The notes beneath the pieces are model-generated. The model was not told the origin of the DNA. It was given only the letters and a program-made list of their open reading frames with translations, and ran no database searches. Shown here piece by piece: positions 27,919 to 36,536 of a stretch of 64,000 nt of DNA. Location: NCBI RefSeq assembly GCF_001427025.1, contig NZ_LMGA01000001.1, forward strand, positions 2,553,433-2,617,432, read 5' to 3'. Position 1 is the stretch's first letter. Every line of letters begins with the position of its first letter. A program made the translations under genes and the position numbers. This stretch comes from Mesorhizobium sp. Root554. Lineage in GTDB: Bacteria > Pseudomonadota > Alphaproteobacteria > Rhizobiales > Rhizobiaceae.

Positions 27919-28844
27919 TCCATTTCCCTCCGCCGCAACATCACCTGCACCAGGGTAAGCGCCATCACGATGACGAACATGATCAGAGCCAGCGCCGACG
28001 CATAGCCGACGTTGAAGAATTTGAATCCCTGCTGGTAGATGTAGAAGGCGAGCACCAGCGTGCCGTTTTCCGGCCCGCCGCCGGTCATCTGATAGATGTG
28101 GTCGAACACCTTGAACGAGCCGATGGTCGTCAGCACCATGATGACGAGGGTCGTCGGCGCAAGCAGCGGCCAGGTGATCATCCGGAAGATCTGCCGGCGC
28201 GAGGCGCCTTCGAGTGTCGCAGCTTCCTCGTAGTCGCGCGGTATCGACTGCAGCGCGGCGATGTAGAGGATCATATTCAGCCCGACCATCTTGATGACGC
28301 GGGTGACAATGACAGCCGCCATTGCCCAGTTCGGCTGGCGCAGCCAGTTCGGGCCGTCGATGCCGATCCAGGCGAGCATCTGGTTCACGGCTCCGCCTTC
28401 GCCCTGCAGCAAGAACTTCCAGACGATCGCCCAGGCGATTGCAGAGGTGATCACCGGCGCGAAAAAGATGGTACGAAAGAAGACGACGCCTCTGAAAGGC
28501 CGTGAAAGCGCCAATGCGAGGGCCAGGGCAAGCGCCATGTTCAAGGGAACGAGGCCCAGCGCAAAGACCACCGAATTGCGCACGACGTGCCAGAAATCCG
28601 GGTTTTCGAGAAGCGCATTCTCGAAATTGCGCAGCCCGATGAAGGTCGACTGCTGGCTGAGCAGGTTCCACTCGGTCGTCGAAAAATAGACGATGGCGAC
28701 CAGCGGCCCAAGGAAGAAGATCAGGAAGCCGATGAAGGTCGGGCTGACGAACAGCCAGGCTTCCAGCATTTCCCGGTACTTCAGGCTCAACCACGGCGCG
28801 CCCGAGGGACGCGCCGTCGTTTTTCTGGGTGCCATGTCGGCCAT
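27915..28844 (-). CDS. Sugar-type ABC transporter permease (MalF/UgpA-like)
   Basis: A 309-residue inner-membrane permease. Six helices follow an N-terminal basic segment (PRKTTARPSGAPWLSLKYRE). The EAA loop reads DYEEAATLEGASRRQIFRMI near 210-230. It pairs with the coupled downstream permease as the heterodimeric channel. The ATG at 28844 is preferred, 14 bases after the binding-protein stop; the longer open frame would overlap that gene. Confidence 0.92.
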   Translation of the reverse strand: MADMAPRKTTARPSGAPWLSLKYREMLEAWLFVSPTFIGFLIFFLGPLVAIVYFSTTEWNLLSQQSTFIGLRNFENALLENPDFWHVVRNSVVFALGLVPLNMALALALALALSRPFRGVVFFRTIFFAPVITSAIAWAIVWKFLLQGEGGAVNQMLAWIGIDGPNWLRQPNWAMAAVIVTRVIKMVGLNMILYIAALQSIPRDYEEAATLEGASRRQIFRMITWPLLAPTTLVIMVLTTIGSFKVFDHIYQMTGGGPENGTLVLAFYIYQQGFKFFNVGYASALALIMFVIVMALTLVQVMLRRREME

Positions 28845-28858
28845 GCGGCGCCTTCTCG

Positions 28859-30103
28859 TCAGAGCAGCGGCTGGATGGCGGCGCAGACGCCCTTCAGGGC
28901 TTCCTCGACATTGGCGTCGGGCTTCCACAACGCATCCACGCGCGGCGCCATCGCAGCGAAGATCTGCGGGACTTTTTCATGCGCCGGATGAACGCGGCCG
29001 TTCACAATGGCGGCGGCCACATTCTTCATCTGCTCGGCTGGAATGAGCTTGTTGGAGTTGACGAAGGCATCGCTTTCCAGAACGCTCTTGCGCGCCGGCG
29101 GAAAGAACTGGGCCATGATCGCCACATTTTCCTTGGTTGTCATTTCAGCAACCAGTTCGGCGGCGAGTTGCTTGTTCTTTCCAGAGTCGAACACCGTCAG
29201 CGCCGCCTGGCCAATGACCGGCGCCTCGCCGGCAGGGCCTGAAGGCAGAGGCGCGATACCCCATTTGAAGCCGGCTTCCGGCATCTTCGACGCCCGCGAA
29301 ATCTGGTTTACCGTCATGGCCGAATTGCCGGAGAAGTAGTCGCCCTGCTCGCCTGGCGGCACGATCGACTTGTCCTTGAACACCATGTCGTGCAGTTGCT
29401 TTACGGCCGCCACGGCTTCCGGCTTGTCGAGACCGCACTGGCCGTCTGCCCACAGTTCGCCGCCATAAGCGCGCACCGGCGGAAGCAGGGCGTGCGTCAT
29501 GCGCGATGCATAGCCTTCGCCGTCCTTGAACTCGAAACCCCATTTGCCGGGATTGGCGTCAGTGACCTTCTTGGCGACTTCCTGGAATTTCTGCATGTTC
29601 CATTCGCCCTTGGCCGCCAGCTGGTTCGGATCTTCGACCCCGGCTTTGTCGAACATGTCCTTGTTGTAGTAGATCAGAAAAGGCGAGGTCGAGAACGGTA
29701 CGCCGTAGACCTTGCCGTCCTTCTGCCACAGCGCCATCGCCGGCTGCGAAAAATCGTCGAAATTATAGCCCTCGGTGGCCTTGAGCGTCGGCCCGATGTC
29801 CATCAGCAGGCCGGCATTCTCGAAGGCGGGCGCCGCGTCTTCCATCATCCAGGCGACGTCAGGCGCGTTGCCGCCGGCGACCTGGAAGGTGAGTTTTTGC
29901 GTATAGTCGGCGACCGGCACGGTTTCGAACTTCACGGTGACGCCGGGGTGCTTGGCGATGAAGCCCGCGGCGATGCCGTTCAGCATCTTCAAATGCGCGT
30001 CGCTGCCTGTCCAGACAGTGACCCGAAGTTCCTGTGCGATCGACGGGGCCGAAAGAGCGCACAACGCCAAGGCCGATACGGCTAGTTTTATGACTGTCTT
30101 CAT
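28859..30103 (-). CDS. ABC transporter sugar-binding protein
   Basis: A 414-residue periplasmic binding protein of the CUT1 (extracellular solute-binding family 1) type. Signal peptide at residues 1-24 (cleavage after SIAQ). Family features include GNAPDVAWMMEDAAPAFE, YGVPFSTSPFLIYYNKDMF and the GxxAMTVNQISRA segment. The ATG 30103 is preceded by GGGAGGAAA. It delivers the substrate to the two permeases encoded just downstream. The cargo is likely a sugar acid or related polyol, judging from the divergent sugar-acid-type dehydratase, but this is inference. Confidence 0.92.
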   Translation of the reverse strand: MKTVIKLAVSALALCALSAPSIAQELRVTVWTGSDAHLKMLNGIAAGFIAKHPGVTVKFETVPVADYTQKLTFQVAGGNAPDVAWMMEDAAPAFENAGLLMDIGPTLKATEGYNFDDFSQPAMALWQKDGKVYGVPFSTSPFLIYYNKDMFDKAGVEDPNQLAAKGEWNMQKFQEVAKKVTDANPGKWGFEFKDGEGYASRMTHALLPPVRAYGGELWADGQCGLDKPEAVAAVKQLHDMVFKDKSIVPPGEQGDYFSGNSAMTVNQISRASKMPEAGFKWGIAPLPSGPAGEAPVIGQAALTVFDSGKNKQLAAELVAEMTTKENVAIMAQFFPPARKSVLESDAFVNSNKLIPAEQMKNVAAAIVNGRVHPAHEKVPQIFAAMAPRVDALWKPDANVEEALKGVCAAIQPLL

Positions 30104-30170
30104 TGGTTTCCTCCCGAAACACTGATGGTCCACGAACAATTCCAGAAATGACCCGACAGGCAGCGTCTTG

Positions 30171-30956
30171 TCATGCCGCCGCGCCGGGCAGGACGCCAGG
30201 CGCATCGCCTATGGTCCAGCCGCCATCGACGGGAATGTCGGCGCCGGTGACGTAGCGGGCGGCGTCGCTGCACAGGAATACGAAGGCGCCGACAAGATCG
30301 TCGGCCTGACCGTGGCGGCCGGCGGGGATCTTTGCCGCGACCGCCTCGCGGAATGAACCATCGCGATAGCGCTCGGCCGTCGCTTCGGTCTCGATCGCGC
30401 CAGGCGAGACGACGTTCATCGTAACGCCATGCCGGGCAACGTCACGCGCCATGGCGCGCACCGCCGTCAGTTGCGCTGCCTTCAGGGATGCATAGACAAT
30501 CGTTTCCGCCCTTGGACGCTTTGCCATCACGCTGCCTGTGGCGACGACACGTCCCCAGCCGCGTTTTGCCATCGGCGGCACAAGCTTTGCCGTCAGGGCG
30601 AGCAAGGCGGAAAAGTTTGCCGAAACATGCGCCTGGATATGCGACCCATCGACGTCACCCCAAGGGCGGCGGCGCTCAATCGCCGCATTGGATATGAGGA
30701 TGTCGATAGGGTTGGCGGCGACTTCATCGGCAAAAGCCGAAACTGCCTCGCTGTCGGTGAAATCCGCCTCGAGAATCTCCGTATCCAGGCCTATCGCTGC
30801 CGCCGTCTCACGCGCGCCGTCAAGGTCGCCAAAATGATGCAGCACAACGGAAGCGCCATGCTGGGCGAGAGCGATCGCCACCGCGCGTCCGATGCCCGAG
30901 CTGGCGCCGGTCACCAGTGCGCGCCGACCGGCAAGCGAGAAGCGCTCCCGGTTCAC
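30171..30956 (-). CDS. SDR-family oxidoreductase
   Basis: A 261-residue classical short-chain dehydrogenase. The cofactor motif TGASSGIGRAVA is near residue 17, NAA near 89, the catalytic YASLK (Y-x3-K) near 156, and the C-terminal DIPVDGGWT is typical. It starts at GTG 30956, overlapping the GntR stop as GTGA, so the two are coupled. It probably oxidises or reduces an intermediate of the imported sugar derivative. A second SDR sits in the divergent operon. Confidence 0.92.
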   Translation of the reverse strand: MNRERFSLAGRRALVTGASSGIGRAVAIALAQHGASVVLHHFGDLDGARETAAAIGLDTEILEADFTDSEAVSAFADEVAANPIDILISNAAIERRRPWGDVDGSHIQAHVSANFSALLALTAKLVPPMAKRGWGRVVATGSVMAKRPRAETIVYASLKAAQLTAVRAMARDVARHGVTMNVVSPGAIETEATAERYRDGSFREAVAAKIPAGRHGQADDLVGAFVFLCSDAARYVTGADIPVDGGWTIGDAPGVLPGAAA

Positions 30957-31717
30957 GGCGACCGCTCCTCGAATTTGCCGGCCACCACGCCCGCGACCTC
31001 GAGCGACGCAATGTCGGCGGCATCGAAGTGCTCCCGAATGCGTTGGTCGGCCAGATCGGGGTCGCCCGCCGCGATTGCGTCATAGATTGCCTGGTGACGC
31101 TGAACGGTGGCGTGCCAATCCGCTTCGGTGCGGTTGGAGCGCTGCGAAAAGAGCTCCGAGACCTCGCGCTGGACCGATCGCATGCCTTCCATCTGCAGGC
31201 GGATCATCATGTTGCCAGTGGCTGTAGCGAGCCCGAGATGAAACAGGATGTCAGCCTGCGTGAAATCACTGGGCTTGCCGATGCCCGACTGCATGTCCCG
31301 TATGGCCTGGCGCATCATCTCGAGCCCTTCCGGGTCGTGTCGCTTGGCCGCCAGCCGCGCGATGCCCGTCTCGATGACGCGTCGCATCTCATTGGCTTCC
31401 TGAAGCCGCTTCAGGCTTGAGCGGATCGCGTAAGCGTAGATGCGCTCCATCGGCTCGCCGCTGAGCGCTTTGGCCCGCGCAACCTTTCCCTGCTGCGTCG
31501 ATACCAGCCCGGCATTGGTCAACTGCCGCAGGGCCTCGCGGGCGATCGGTTTCGACACGCCGAATTCCCTGGCGATCTCGCCTTCCGGCGGCAGCGCCTC
31601 ACCCGGGGCAATGCGCCCATCGATCAAAGCGTCGGCAATCGCTTCCGACACGCCGTCCGCGAGGCGAGACGGGTTCGCCAGTTTGGTCGAGAAGATCGAT
31701 TTGCGCGCTAGGGACAT
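30953..31717 (-). CDS. GntR-family (FadR/FCD) regulator
   Basis: A 254-residue regulator. The N-terminal winged helix has LPPEGEIAREFGVSKPIARE (about 42-61) and LTNAGLVSTQQGKV; the C-terminal all-helical FCD domain binds the effector, usually an acid, with histidines at FHLGLATATGN and H-x2 later as probable metal ligands. It heads the transport operon and faces the dehydratase operon. GGTTGCTAA repeats lie in the gap between them, making it the likely repressor of both directions. Confidence 0.92.
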   Translation of the reverse strand: MSLARKSIFSTKLANPSRLADGVSEAIADALIDGRIAPGEALPPEGEIAREFGVSKPIAREALRQLTNAGLVSTQQGKVARAKALSGEPMERIYAYAIRSSLKRLQEANEMRRVIETGIARLAAKRHDPEGLEMMRQAIRDMQSGIGKPSDFTQADILFHLGLATATGNMMIRLQMEGMRSVQREVSELFSQRSNRTEADWHATVQRHQAIYDAIAAGDPDLADQRIREHFDAADIASLEVAGVVAGKFEERSP

Positions 31718-31733
31718 TTGGACGCCTCCTAGC

Positions 31734-31785
31734 GGTTGCTAACACAAGACCAGACAACATAGCAACTAAGTTTTCTGGTTGCTAA
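31734..31785. promoter_or_regulatory. Putative GntR operators between the divergent catabolic operons
   Basis: GGTTGCTAA occurs at 31734-31742 and again at 31777-31785, 43 bases apart. TAGCAAC at 31760-31766 is inverted relative to the second copy, giving a dyad TAGCAAC-N11-GTTGCTA. All lie in the 116-base gap between the GntR and dehydratase genes. Confidence 0.65.
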
Positions 31786-31833
31786 GTTGAATAGTACCGG
31801 TTACGACAGCCGTCAGAGGCGACGGAAGGAAGT

Positions 31834-32988
31834 ATGAAGCCGATGCACGGGAGCGACCCAATCGTGGCGGGACCGCTGAAAATTACCGAGGTGATCGCTC
31901 ACCCCCTCAGCCAGACATTGCCAAAGCCGACCGTCACCTCATGGGGCGCATACACCAAGGTGTCGCTGGTCCTGGTAGAAGTGCGCACGGCGGACGGCAT
32001 CGTCGGCGTCGGTGAAACGCTGGCGCGGTTTTCGCCCAAGGCCTATGTGGAATTGATTGAAAGCTCGCTCAGACCACGCCTGATCGGCCAGGATGCGCGC
32101 AACATCGGGGCACTATGGCAATCGATGCGGCGCGCACTTTCCGGCCGCGCGGGCGGGATGCTGATCGAGGCCATTGCCGGCGTCGATATCGCCCTTTGGG
32201 ACATCCTCGGCAAGGCGACAGGGCAGCCGGTCGCCAAGCTCCTGGGCGGCGTCGGCCGCGAGCGGATCGATGTTTATGCGGCGGCGGTCAACTGGGTCGA
32301 CGACAAGACGGCCGACGCCGAGCTTGACCGCTATATCGAGGAAGGTTTTCCGCGCATCAAGGTGAAGATGGCGCGCCCTGTGCGCGACGCGTGCAGGCGC
32401 ATCGAGCGTATCCGCAAACGCGCCGGAGACGCCGTCGGCCTCTGCGTGGACGCCAACTGGGCCTACAATCTCGATGAAGCAGTAGAAGTCGGCCGGGCGC
32501 TTTCGGCCAACGGCTATTTCTGGTTCGAGGAGCCGCTTCAGCCGGAAAACGAGCAGGGCTATGAGGAGTTGCGCCGGCGCTGCGACGTGCCGCTGGCCGC
32601 GGGCGAAAGCAACTTCACCCTCGACCAGGCGCAACGCCTGATCGCCAACCGGACGCTTTCCGTGCTGCAGCCGGATGTCGCGCGCGCCGGCGGCATTACC
32701 GAAACGCGGCGCATGGCCGACTATGCCGCCGCGCACGACATCCGCTACGCGCCGCACATCGGCATGTCGGGCATTATCTGCGAGACGGCCAGCGTCCATC
32801 TGGCGGCCGCGATGCCGAACTTCGGCGTCATGGAATGCGAGTGCGACGCCAGTCCGTTCAAGACGCAGCTTGCCGACATCGCGCCAGGATGCCGCCGGCA
32901 GAAGAACGGCACGCTCGATGTGCCGGACCGGCCGGGCCTCGGCATCGAGATCGACTGGGATGCCGTCAAAAAACTGAAAGCCGAATGA
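31834..32988 (+). CDS. Mandelate racemase/muconate lactonising family dehydratase (enolase superfamily)
   Basis: A 384-residue enolase-superfamily enzyme. The catalytic residues read K176-x-K178 (IKVKMA), metal ligands D206 (VDANW), E232 (FEEP) and E258 (AGESN), and the D281/H308 dyad (QPDVA, APHIG). Spacing from D206 to H308 is identical to that of mandelate racemase (195, 221, 247, 270, 297), so this is an MR-subgroup enzyme, most members of which dehydrate sugar acids. It heads an operon with two unrecognised genes and an SDR. A start at ATG 31843 is possible. Confidence 0.93.
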   Translation: MKPMHGSDPIVAGPLKITEVIAHPLSQTLPKPTVTSWGAYTKVSLVLVEVRTADGIVGVGETLARFSPKAYVELIESSLRPRLIGQDARNIGALWQSMRRALSGRAGGMLIEAIAGVDIALWDILGKATGQPVAKLLGGVGRERIDVYAAAVNWVDDKTADAELDRYIEEGFPRIKVKMARPVRDACRRIERIRKRAGDAVGLCVDANWAYNLDEAVEVGRALSANGYFWFEEPLQPENEQGYEELRRRCDVPLAAGESNFTLDQAQRLIANRTLSVLQPDVARAGGITETRRMADYAAAHDIRYAPHIGMSGIICETASVHLAAAMPNFGVMECECDASPFKTQLADIAPGCRRQKNGTLDVPDRPGLGIEIDWDAVKKLKAE

Positions 32989-33001
32989 GATCCACGTTCA
33001 C

Positions 33002-33913
33002 ATGAAAAGCCAAGAATCCCTACAACCGGACAGTTTGACCGAAGCGATGCGGCTGGCGCTTTTGCGCGCCGATCCGGCGCTTAGCCGATTTGACCCACTG
33101 CCGCGGATTCTATCGTTCGACAATTTCGCACGCGGTCACTGCGGCTGGTCGCAGCTTGTCGGCAACTACGAGGACGACCTGGACACGATGTTGCCGGGTT
33201 ACGCCCAGCATACCAGCGCCATGCTGTCGACGCTCGGCCATTGGGACGCCGGCTCGCATGGCGGGATGGATTCGTCCTATGCCTTGAAAATCGCGACACG
33301 TCCGGTGGCGGGCGCACGCAACGTCGCCATCAAGCGCCATACTTTCAGGAAGCGCGGGCCGATCCGCTTCGAAATGTATTTCACCTTCAAGCCGGAAGCC
33401 ACCGAGCTGAGACTGTCGGAGACCGACGTGCGCTCGATCGGCTTCCTCTTCGACCTGCAGGGCGGCGACGGCGACGCCAGCGGGGATCGCGTCATGCCGC
33501 ATCTGCGGTTCCTGAACGCGCTCGACGGCCAGCATCTGCAGAAATGGCAATATAAGCCAGAGACCGAACGGATCATTCCGATTGGAACCGACAACAAGAC
33601 GATCAGCCACTACCATCTCGCCCCCGAGGGCTGGCTCGACCTTCCGGGAGGCGCCCAGCGCCTCTGCTACAACGAGATACCGACCAAGGTGAACTGGACG
33701 TATCTGTGCTTCGATTTCGATCTGGAGTCGATGACGGCGCTCGGGCTGCGCTGCAATGACCGCAGCTTCGATCTTTCGGGATTCGAATCCATCCGTATTC
33801 CGGCAATGAAAAACCTGTGGTGCATGCTCAATTTCTGCCTGTTTGCGGAAACCGATGTGGCCAAGCGCGCCTTCCTCTACGTCGATTCGATCTGCATCTC
33901 GGGAGACTTCTGA
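33002..33913 (+). CDS. Unrecognised 303-residue protein in the sugar-acid operon
   Basis: A soluble protein without signal peptide or membrane helices. It is rich in beta-type segments and aromatic/acidic motifs (DNFARGHCGWSQLVG, GGMDSSYALKIATRPVAGA, FEMYFTFKPEA), which suggests a beta-sandwich such as a carbohydrate-handling jelly roll. From memory it may belong to the family Pfam calls DUF6772, but I cannot verify this. It starts 13 bases after the dehydratase, and its stop overlaps the next start (TGATG), so it belongs to this pathway. Confidence 0.7.
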   Translation: MKSQESLQPDSLTEAMRLALLRADPALSRFDPLPRILSFDNFARGHCGWSQLVGNYEDDLDTMLPGYAQHTSAMLSTLGHWDAGSHGGMDSSYALKIATRPVAGARNVAIKRHTFRKRGPIRFEMYFTFKPEATELRLSETDVRSIGFLFDLQGGDGDASGDRVMPHLRFLNALDGQHLQKWQYKPETERIIPIGTDNKTISHYHLAPEGWLDLPGGAQRLCYNEIPTKVNWTYLCFDFDLESMTALGLRCNDRSFDLSGFESIRIPAMKNLWCMLNFCLFAETDVAKRAFLYVDSICISGDF

Positions 33914-34248
33914 TGCTGCCGGAAAACATCACGGCCATCGTCTCCCGAAACGAACGCTGGTGCGGCGAGGCGGCCAGCGAGCCTTACGAGGCGGGATGGG
34001 CGCGCGAGGCGATCTTTTTCGTGCGTGCGCTCAAGCAACCTGTCGGCCCCCCGGCCAAGGCATGGGTCGAAATCTCTCCGGACGGCATGCACTGGCTGCG
34101 CGAGGGCACGGAGTTCGAACTGCCGGGCGAACGGGACGGCCTGGCGGCGGCGCGGCTGACACGGTTCGGAAACTGGCTGCGGATTGCAGCGCGCTTCGAA
34201 AATGGCGCGGAATGCACCGTTCTGGTGACCCTGCATCTGAAGGCCTGA
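33913..34248 (+). CDS. Unrecognised 111-residue protein coupled to the 303-residue protein
   Basis: A small soluble protein with predicted beta strands (AREAIFFVRALK, PPAKAWVEISPDGMHW, RLTRFGNWLRIAARF). Its ATG shares bases with the previous stop (33911-33915), indicating strict co-translation, so the two products may form a complex. No known family is recognised. ATG 33913 is chosen because the upstream frame overlaps the 303-residue gene. Confidence 0.65.
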   Translation: MLPENITAIVSRNERWCGEAASEPYEAGWAREAIFFVRALKQPVGPPAKAWVEISPDGMHWLREGTEFELPGERDGLAAARLTRFGNWLRIAARFENGAECTVLVTLHLKA

Positions 34249-34323
34249 CTCACCTGCTGAATTCTTCTTCCCGAGGGCGGGTTCGCCTGCGCGAGTTCCA
34301 TTGCGACTTTCCAGAGAGAAATC

Positions 34324-35109
34324 ATGACTGATATCTACGCCACGTTTTCCGACGACAGCTTTGCCGGCAGGACCGTTCTGGTCACAGGCGCGGCGAGCGG
34401 CATGGGGTTCGAGACGGCTCGGGCGTTCCTTTCCAAGGGAGCCGAGGTCGTGATGTGCGACCGTGATGCGGAAGGCCTCAAGAAGCGTCATGCCGAGTTG
34501 AAGGACGGCGGCGCAAAGGCGCATACCGTCGTCGTCGACATGGGCGATCCCGACAGCATCAAGCAGATGTTCGACTATTGCGACGCCAATCTGGCGCGGC
34601 TGGACAATGTCGTGACCTGCGCCGCCATCATCACCGCCAAAAGAATACCCGAGCAGGATTGGGCGCACTGGCAACGCGTCCTGGGGGTCAACTTGCTGGG
34701 CACCTTCTTCACCGTTCAGGGCGCGGTGCAGCGCATGCAGGCCAATCCGGACGGTGGCAACATCGTCTGCGTGGCCTCCGACGCCGGCGTCCATGGCGGC
34801 GGCGGCTTGATTGCCGATACGGCCTATGCCGCGTCGAAGGCCGGCACCTTGTCGCTGGTGAAATCCGTCGCCCGCGAAATGGCCGGCAAGAAGGTGCGTA
34901 TCAACGCTCTTAACCCGGGGCCAACCGATTCACCGATGCACTCGCACATAGACCAGGCCTTGAAAGACCGCATCGCCGCCAATTTGCCGATGCGCCGCAT
35001 GGGCACGCCGCAGGACATGGCGGCGGCGATCCTGTTCCTCTGCTCGGGTGCCGCAGGCTTCGTCTACGGCGCGGCCCTCGACGTCGATGGAGGCTCGATG
35101 TTCCGATAG
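34324..35109 (+). CDS. SDR-family oxidoreductase
   Basis: A 261-residue classical SDR. TGAASGMGFETARA is near residue 21, D-to-M shift VDMGDPDS near 74, the catalytic YAASK near 162 and the C-terminal AALDVDGGSMFR. It is the fourth gene of the dehydratase operon, 75 bases after the previous stop, and probably oxidises or reduces the dehydration product. The divergent operon carries a different SDR, so two redox steps on related intermediates are plausible. Confidence 0.92.
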   Translation: MTDIYATFSDDSFAGRTVLVTGAASGMGFETARAFLSKGAEVVMCDRDAEGLKKRHAELKDGGAKAHTVVVDMGDPDSIKQMFDYCDANLARLDNVVTCAAIITAKRIPEQDWAHWQRVLGVNLLGTFFTVQGAVQRMQANPDGGNIVCVASDAGVHGGGGLIADTAYAASKAGTLSLVKSVAREMAGKKVRINALNPGPTDSPMHSHIDQALKDRIAANLPMRRMGTPQDMAAAILFLCSGAAGFVYGAALDVDGGSMFR

Positions 35110-35179
35110 AGGATAAAGCGTGCCCTGATTTTGGACGGGCTGCCGAGCTGAATTTGGCTTTCTGTTTTGAGCCGGCGAT

Positions 35180-35230
35180 GCGGCGTTCGCCGCCAATATC
35201 AAGCATGGAGCGACGCTTCCATGCTTGATA
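35180..35230. repeat. Two adjacent perfect inverted repeats in an intergenic region
   Basis: GCGGCG-TT-CGCCGC (35180-35193) is followed by a perfect 13-bp inverted repeat: TATCAAGCATGGA at 35197-35209 and its complement at 35218-35230. Neither side has a T-run, so a normal terminator is not supported. Confidence 0.7.
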
Positions 35231-35346
35231 AAAACTAATGCATAAGTCTCATATCGACGTTTGTCAGGCCTCCCCTCAACCCCTATCGACTAGGAGCAGT
35301 TGAAATGCAGGCGCGCTCCGATTGATTGGCGTGCCGGGGAGGTTTG

Positions 35347-36528
35347 ATGCTGGAAGGGCTTCGTGTCCTGGATTTGACCTGGGTTCTCGGCGGACCGTTC
35401 GCGGGACAGCTGATGGCCCAACTCGGCGCCGATGTGATCAAGATCGAGACCCTGTCAGGTGATTTGTCCCGGGCCGTGCCGCCGCATTGGATCCAAGGTG
35501 ATTCCGCCTATTATCTTTCCGTCAACCGCGGCAAGAAATCCATCGCGCTCGACCTCAAGAGCGAAGGCGGACGCCATGCCTTCGAGAAACTGGTCGCTAC
35601 GTCCGACGCAGTCATCTACGGCTTCGCACCCGACGTGCCGAAGCGGCTCGGAATTGACCACGAAAGCCTGTTGGCCATAAATCCCCGGATCTGCGTGGCC
35701 GAACTCATCGGCTTGCACGACGAGGGCGAATACTCCCGGGCTCCTGCCTACGATCTGATCGTGCAGGCCATGGGCGGCGTCATGAGCATCACCGGCGCGG
35801 AGGGCGGTGAGCCCGCCCGCGTCGGCTACCAGATCGGCGATCTTTCCGGCGGTCTCTACCTGGCGCTCGGGCTCACTGCAACGCTTGCCGCTGCGCAGCG
35901 TGATGGCAAGGGGCGCAAGGTGCAGATCTCGCTGCTCGACTGCCAGGTATCGCTGTTGACGTGGCAGGCGCAGAACTATTTCGCTTCCGGCGAAATACCG
36001 GTGGCGCGCGGGTCGCGCAATCCCGTCCTTGCGCCAAGCGAGGTCTATCGCTGCGCAGACGGCCGGTATCTTGCGGTTTCCCCGACAGGTGACAATTTCT
36101 GGCGCAATTTCTGCGAAATCCTCGGCCGACCCGACCTGGTGACAGATCCGCTCTATGCCACCCGTCAGGCGCGCATAGAGAACGGACTGAAACTTTCGGA
36201 AATTCTCGGCGCAATCTTCGACACGAAACCGGCGACGCATTGGGCCAGCCTGTTCTTTGCAGAACGCGTGCCAGCCGCCATCGTTCATCGCGTCGATGAG
36301 GCCGTCTCGCAACCCGTCGCGCGCCTGCGCAACATGGTCGAAGAAGTCGAGAAGCCGGACACGGGCGTTTCGACTCGCTTCCTCGGCAACCCGTTCAAAT
36401 ATGAAGACAGCAAGGTTCTCGGCTATCCACCCGCACATGGTGCGGACGGTCGCGACCTGCTGCGCGACCTGTGCGGCTACGACGATGCAACCATCGACGA
36501 ATTGATAAAATCCCAAGCCATCAAGTAG
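35347..36528 (+). CDS. Family III CoA transferase (CaiB/BaiF type)
   Basis: A 393-residue enzyme that moves CoA between carboxylic acids. Family landmarks: MLEGLRVLDLTWVLGGPFAG at the N-terminus, GADVIKIE near 28, NRGKKSIALDL near 60, and the catalytic aspartate D165 in GDLSGG. The ATG 35347 has GGGGAGG upstream. It heads an operon with two hot-dog subunits, transporter genes and a citrate-synthase-like lyase. It would activate the imported acid at the expense of another acyl-CoA. Confidence 0.93.
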   Translation: MLEGLRVLDLTWVLGGPFAGQLMAQLGADVIKIETLSGDLSRAVPPHWIQGDSAYYLSVNRGKKSIALDLKSEGGRHAFEKLVATSDAVIYGFAPDVPKRLGIDHESLLAINPRICVAELIGLHDEGEYSRAPAYDLIVQAMGGVMSITGAEGGEPARVGYQIGDLSGGLYLALGLTATLAAAQRDGKGRKVQISLLDCQVSLLTWQAQNYFASGEIPVARGSRNPVLAPSEVYRCADGRYLAVSPTGDNFWRNFCEILGRPDLVTDPLYATRQARIENGLKLSEILGAIFDTKPATHWASLFFAERVPAAIVHRVDEAVSQPVARLRNMVEEVEKPDTGVSTRFLGNPFKYEDSKVLGYPPAHGADGRDLLRDLCGYDDATIDELIKSQAIK

Positions 36529-36536
36529 GAGGAAAA

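Noticed and set aside
27919..28794. Upstream extension of the second sugar permease into a 572-codon frame
   Set aside because: The added part is a shadow of the other permease; the ATGA overlap marks the real start at 27918.
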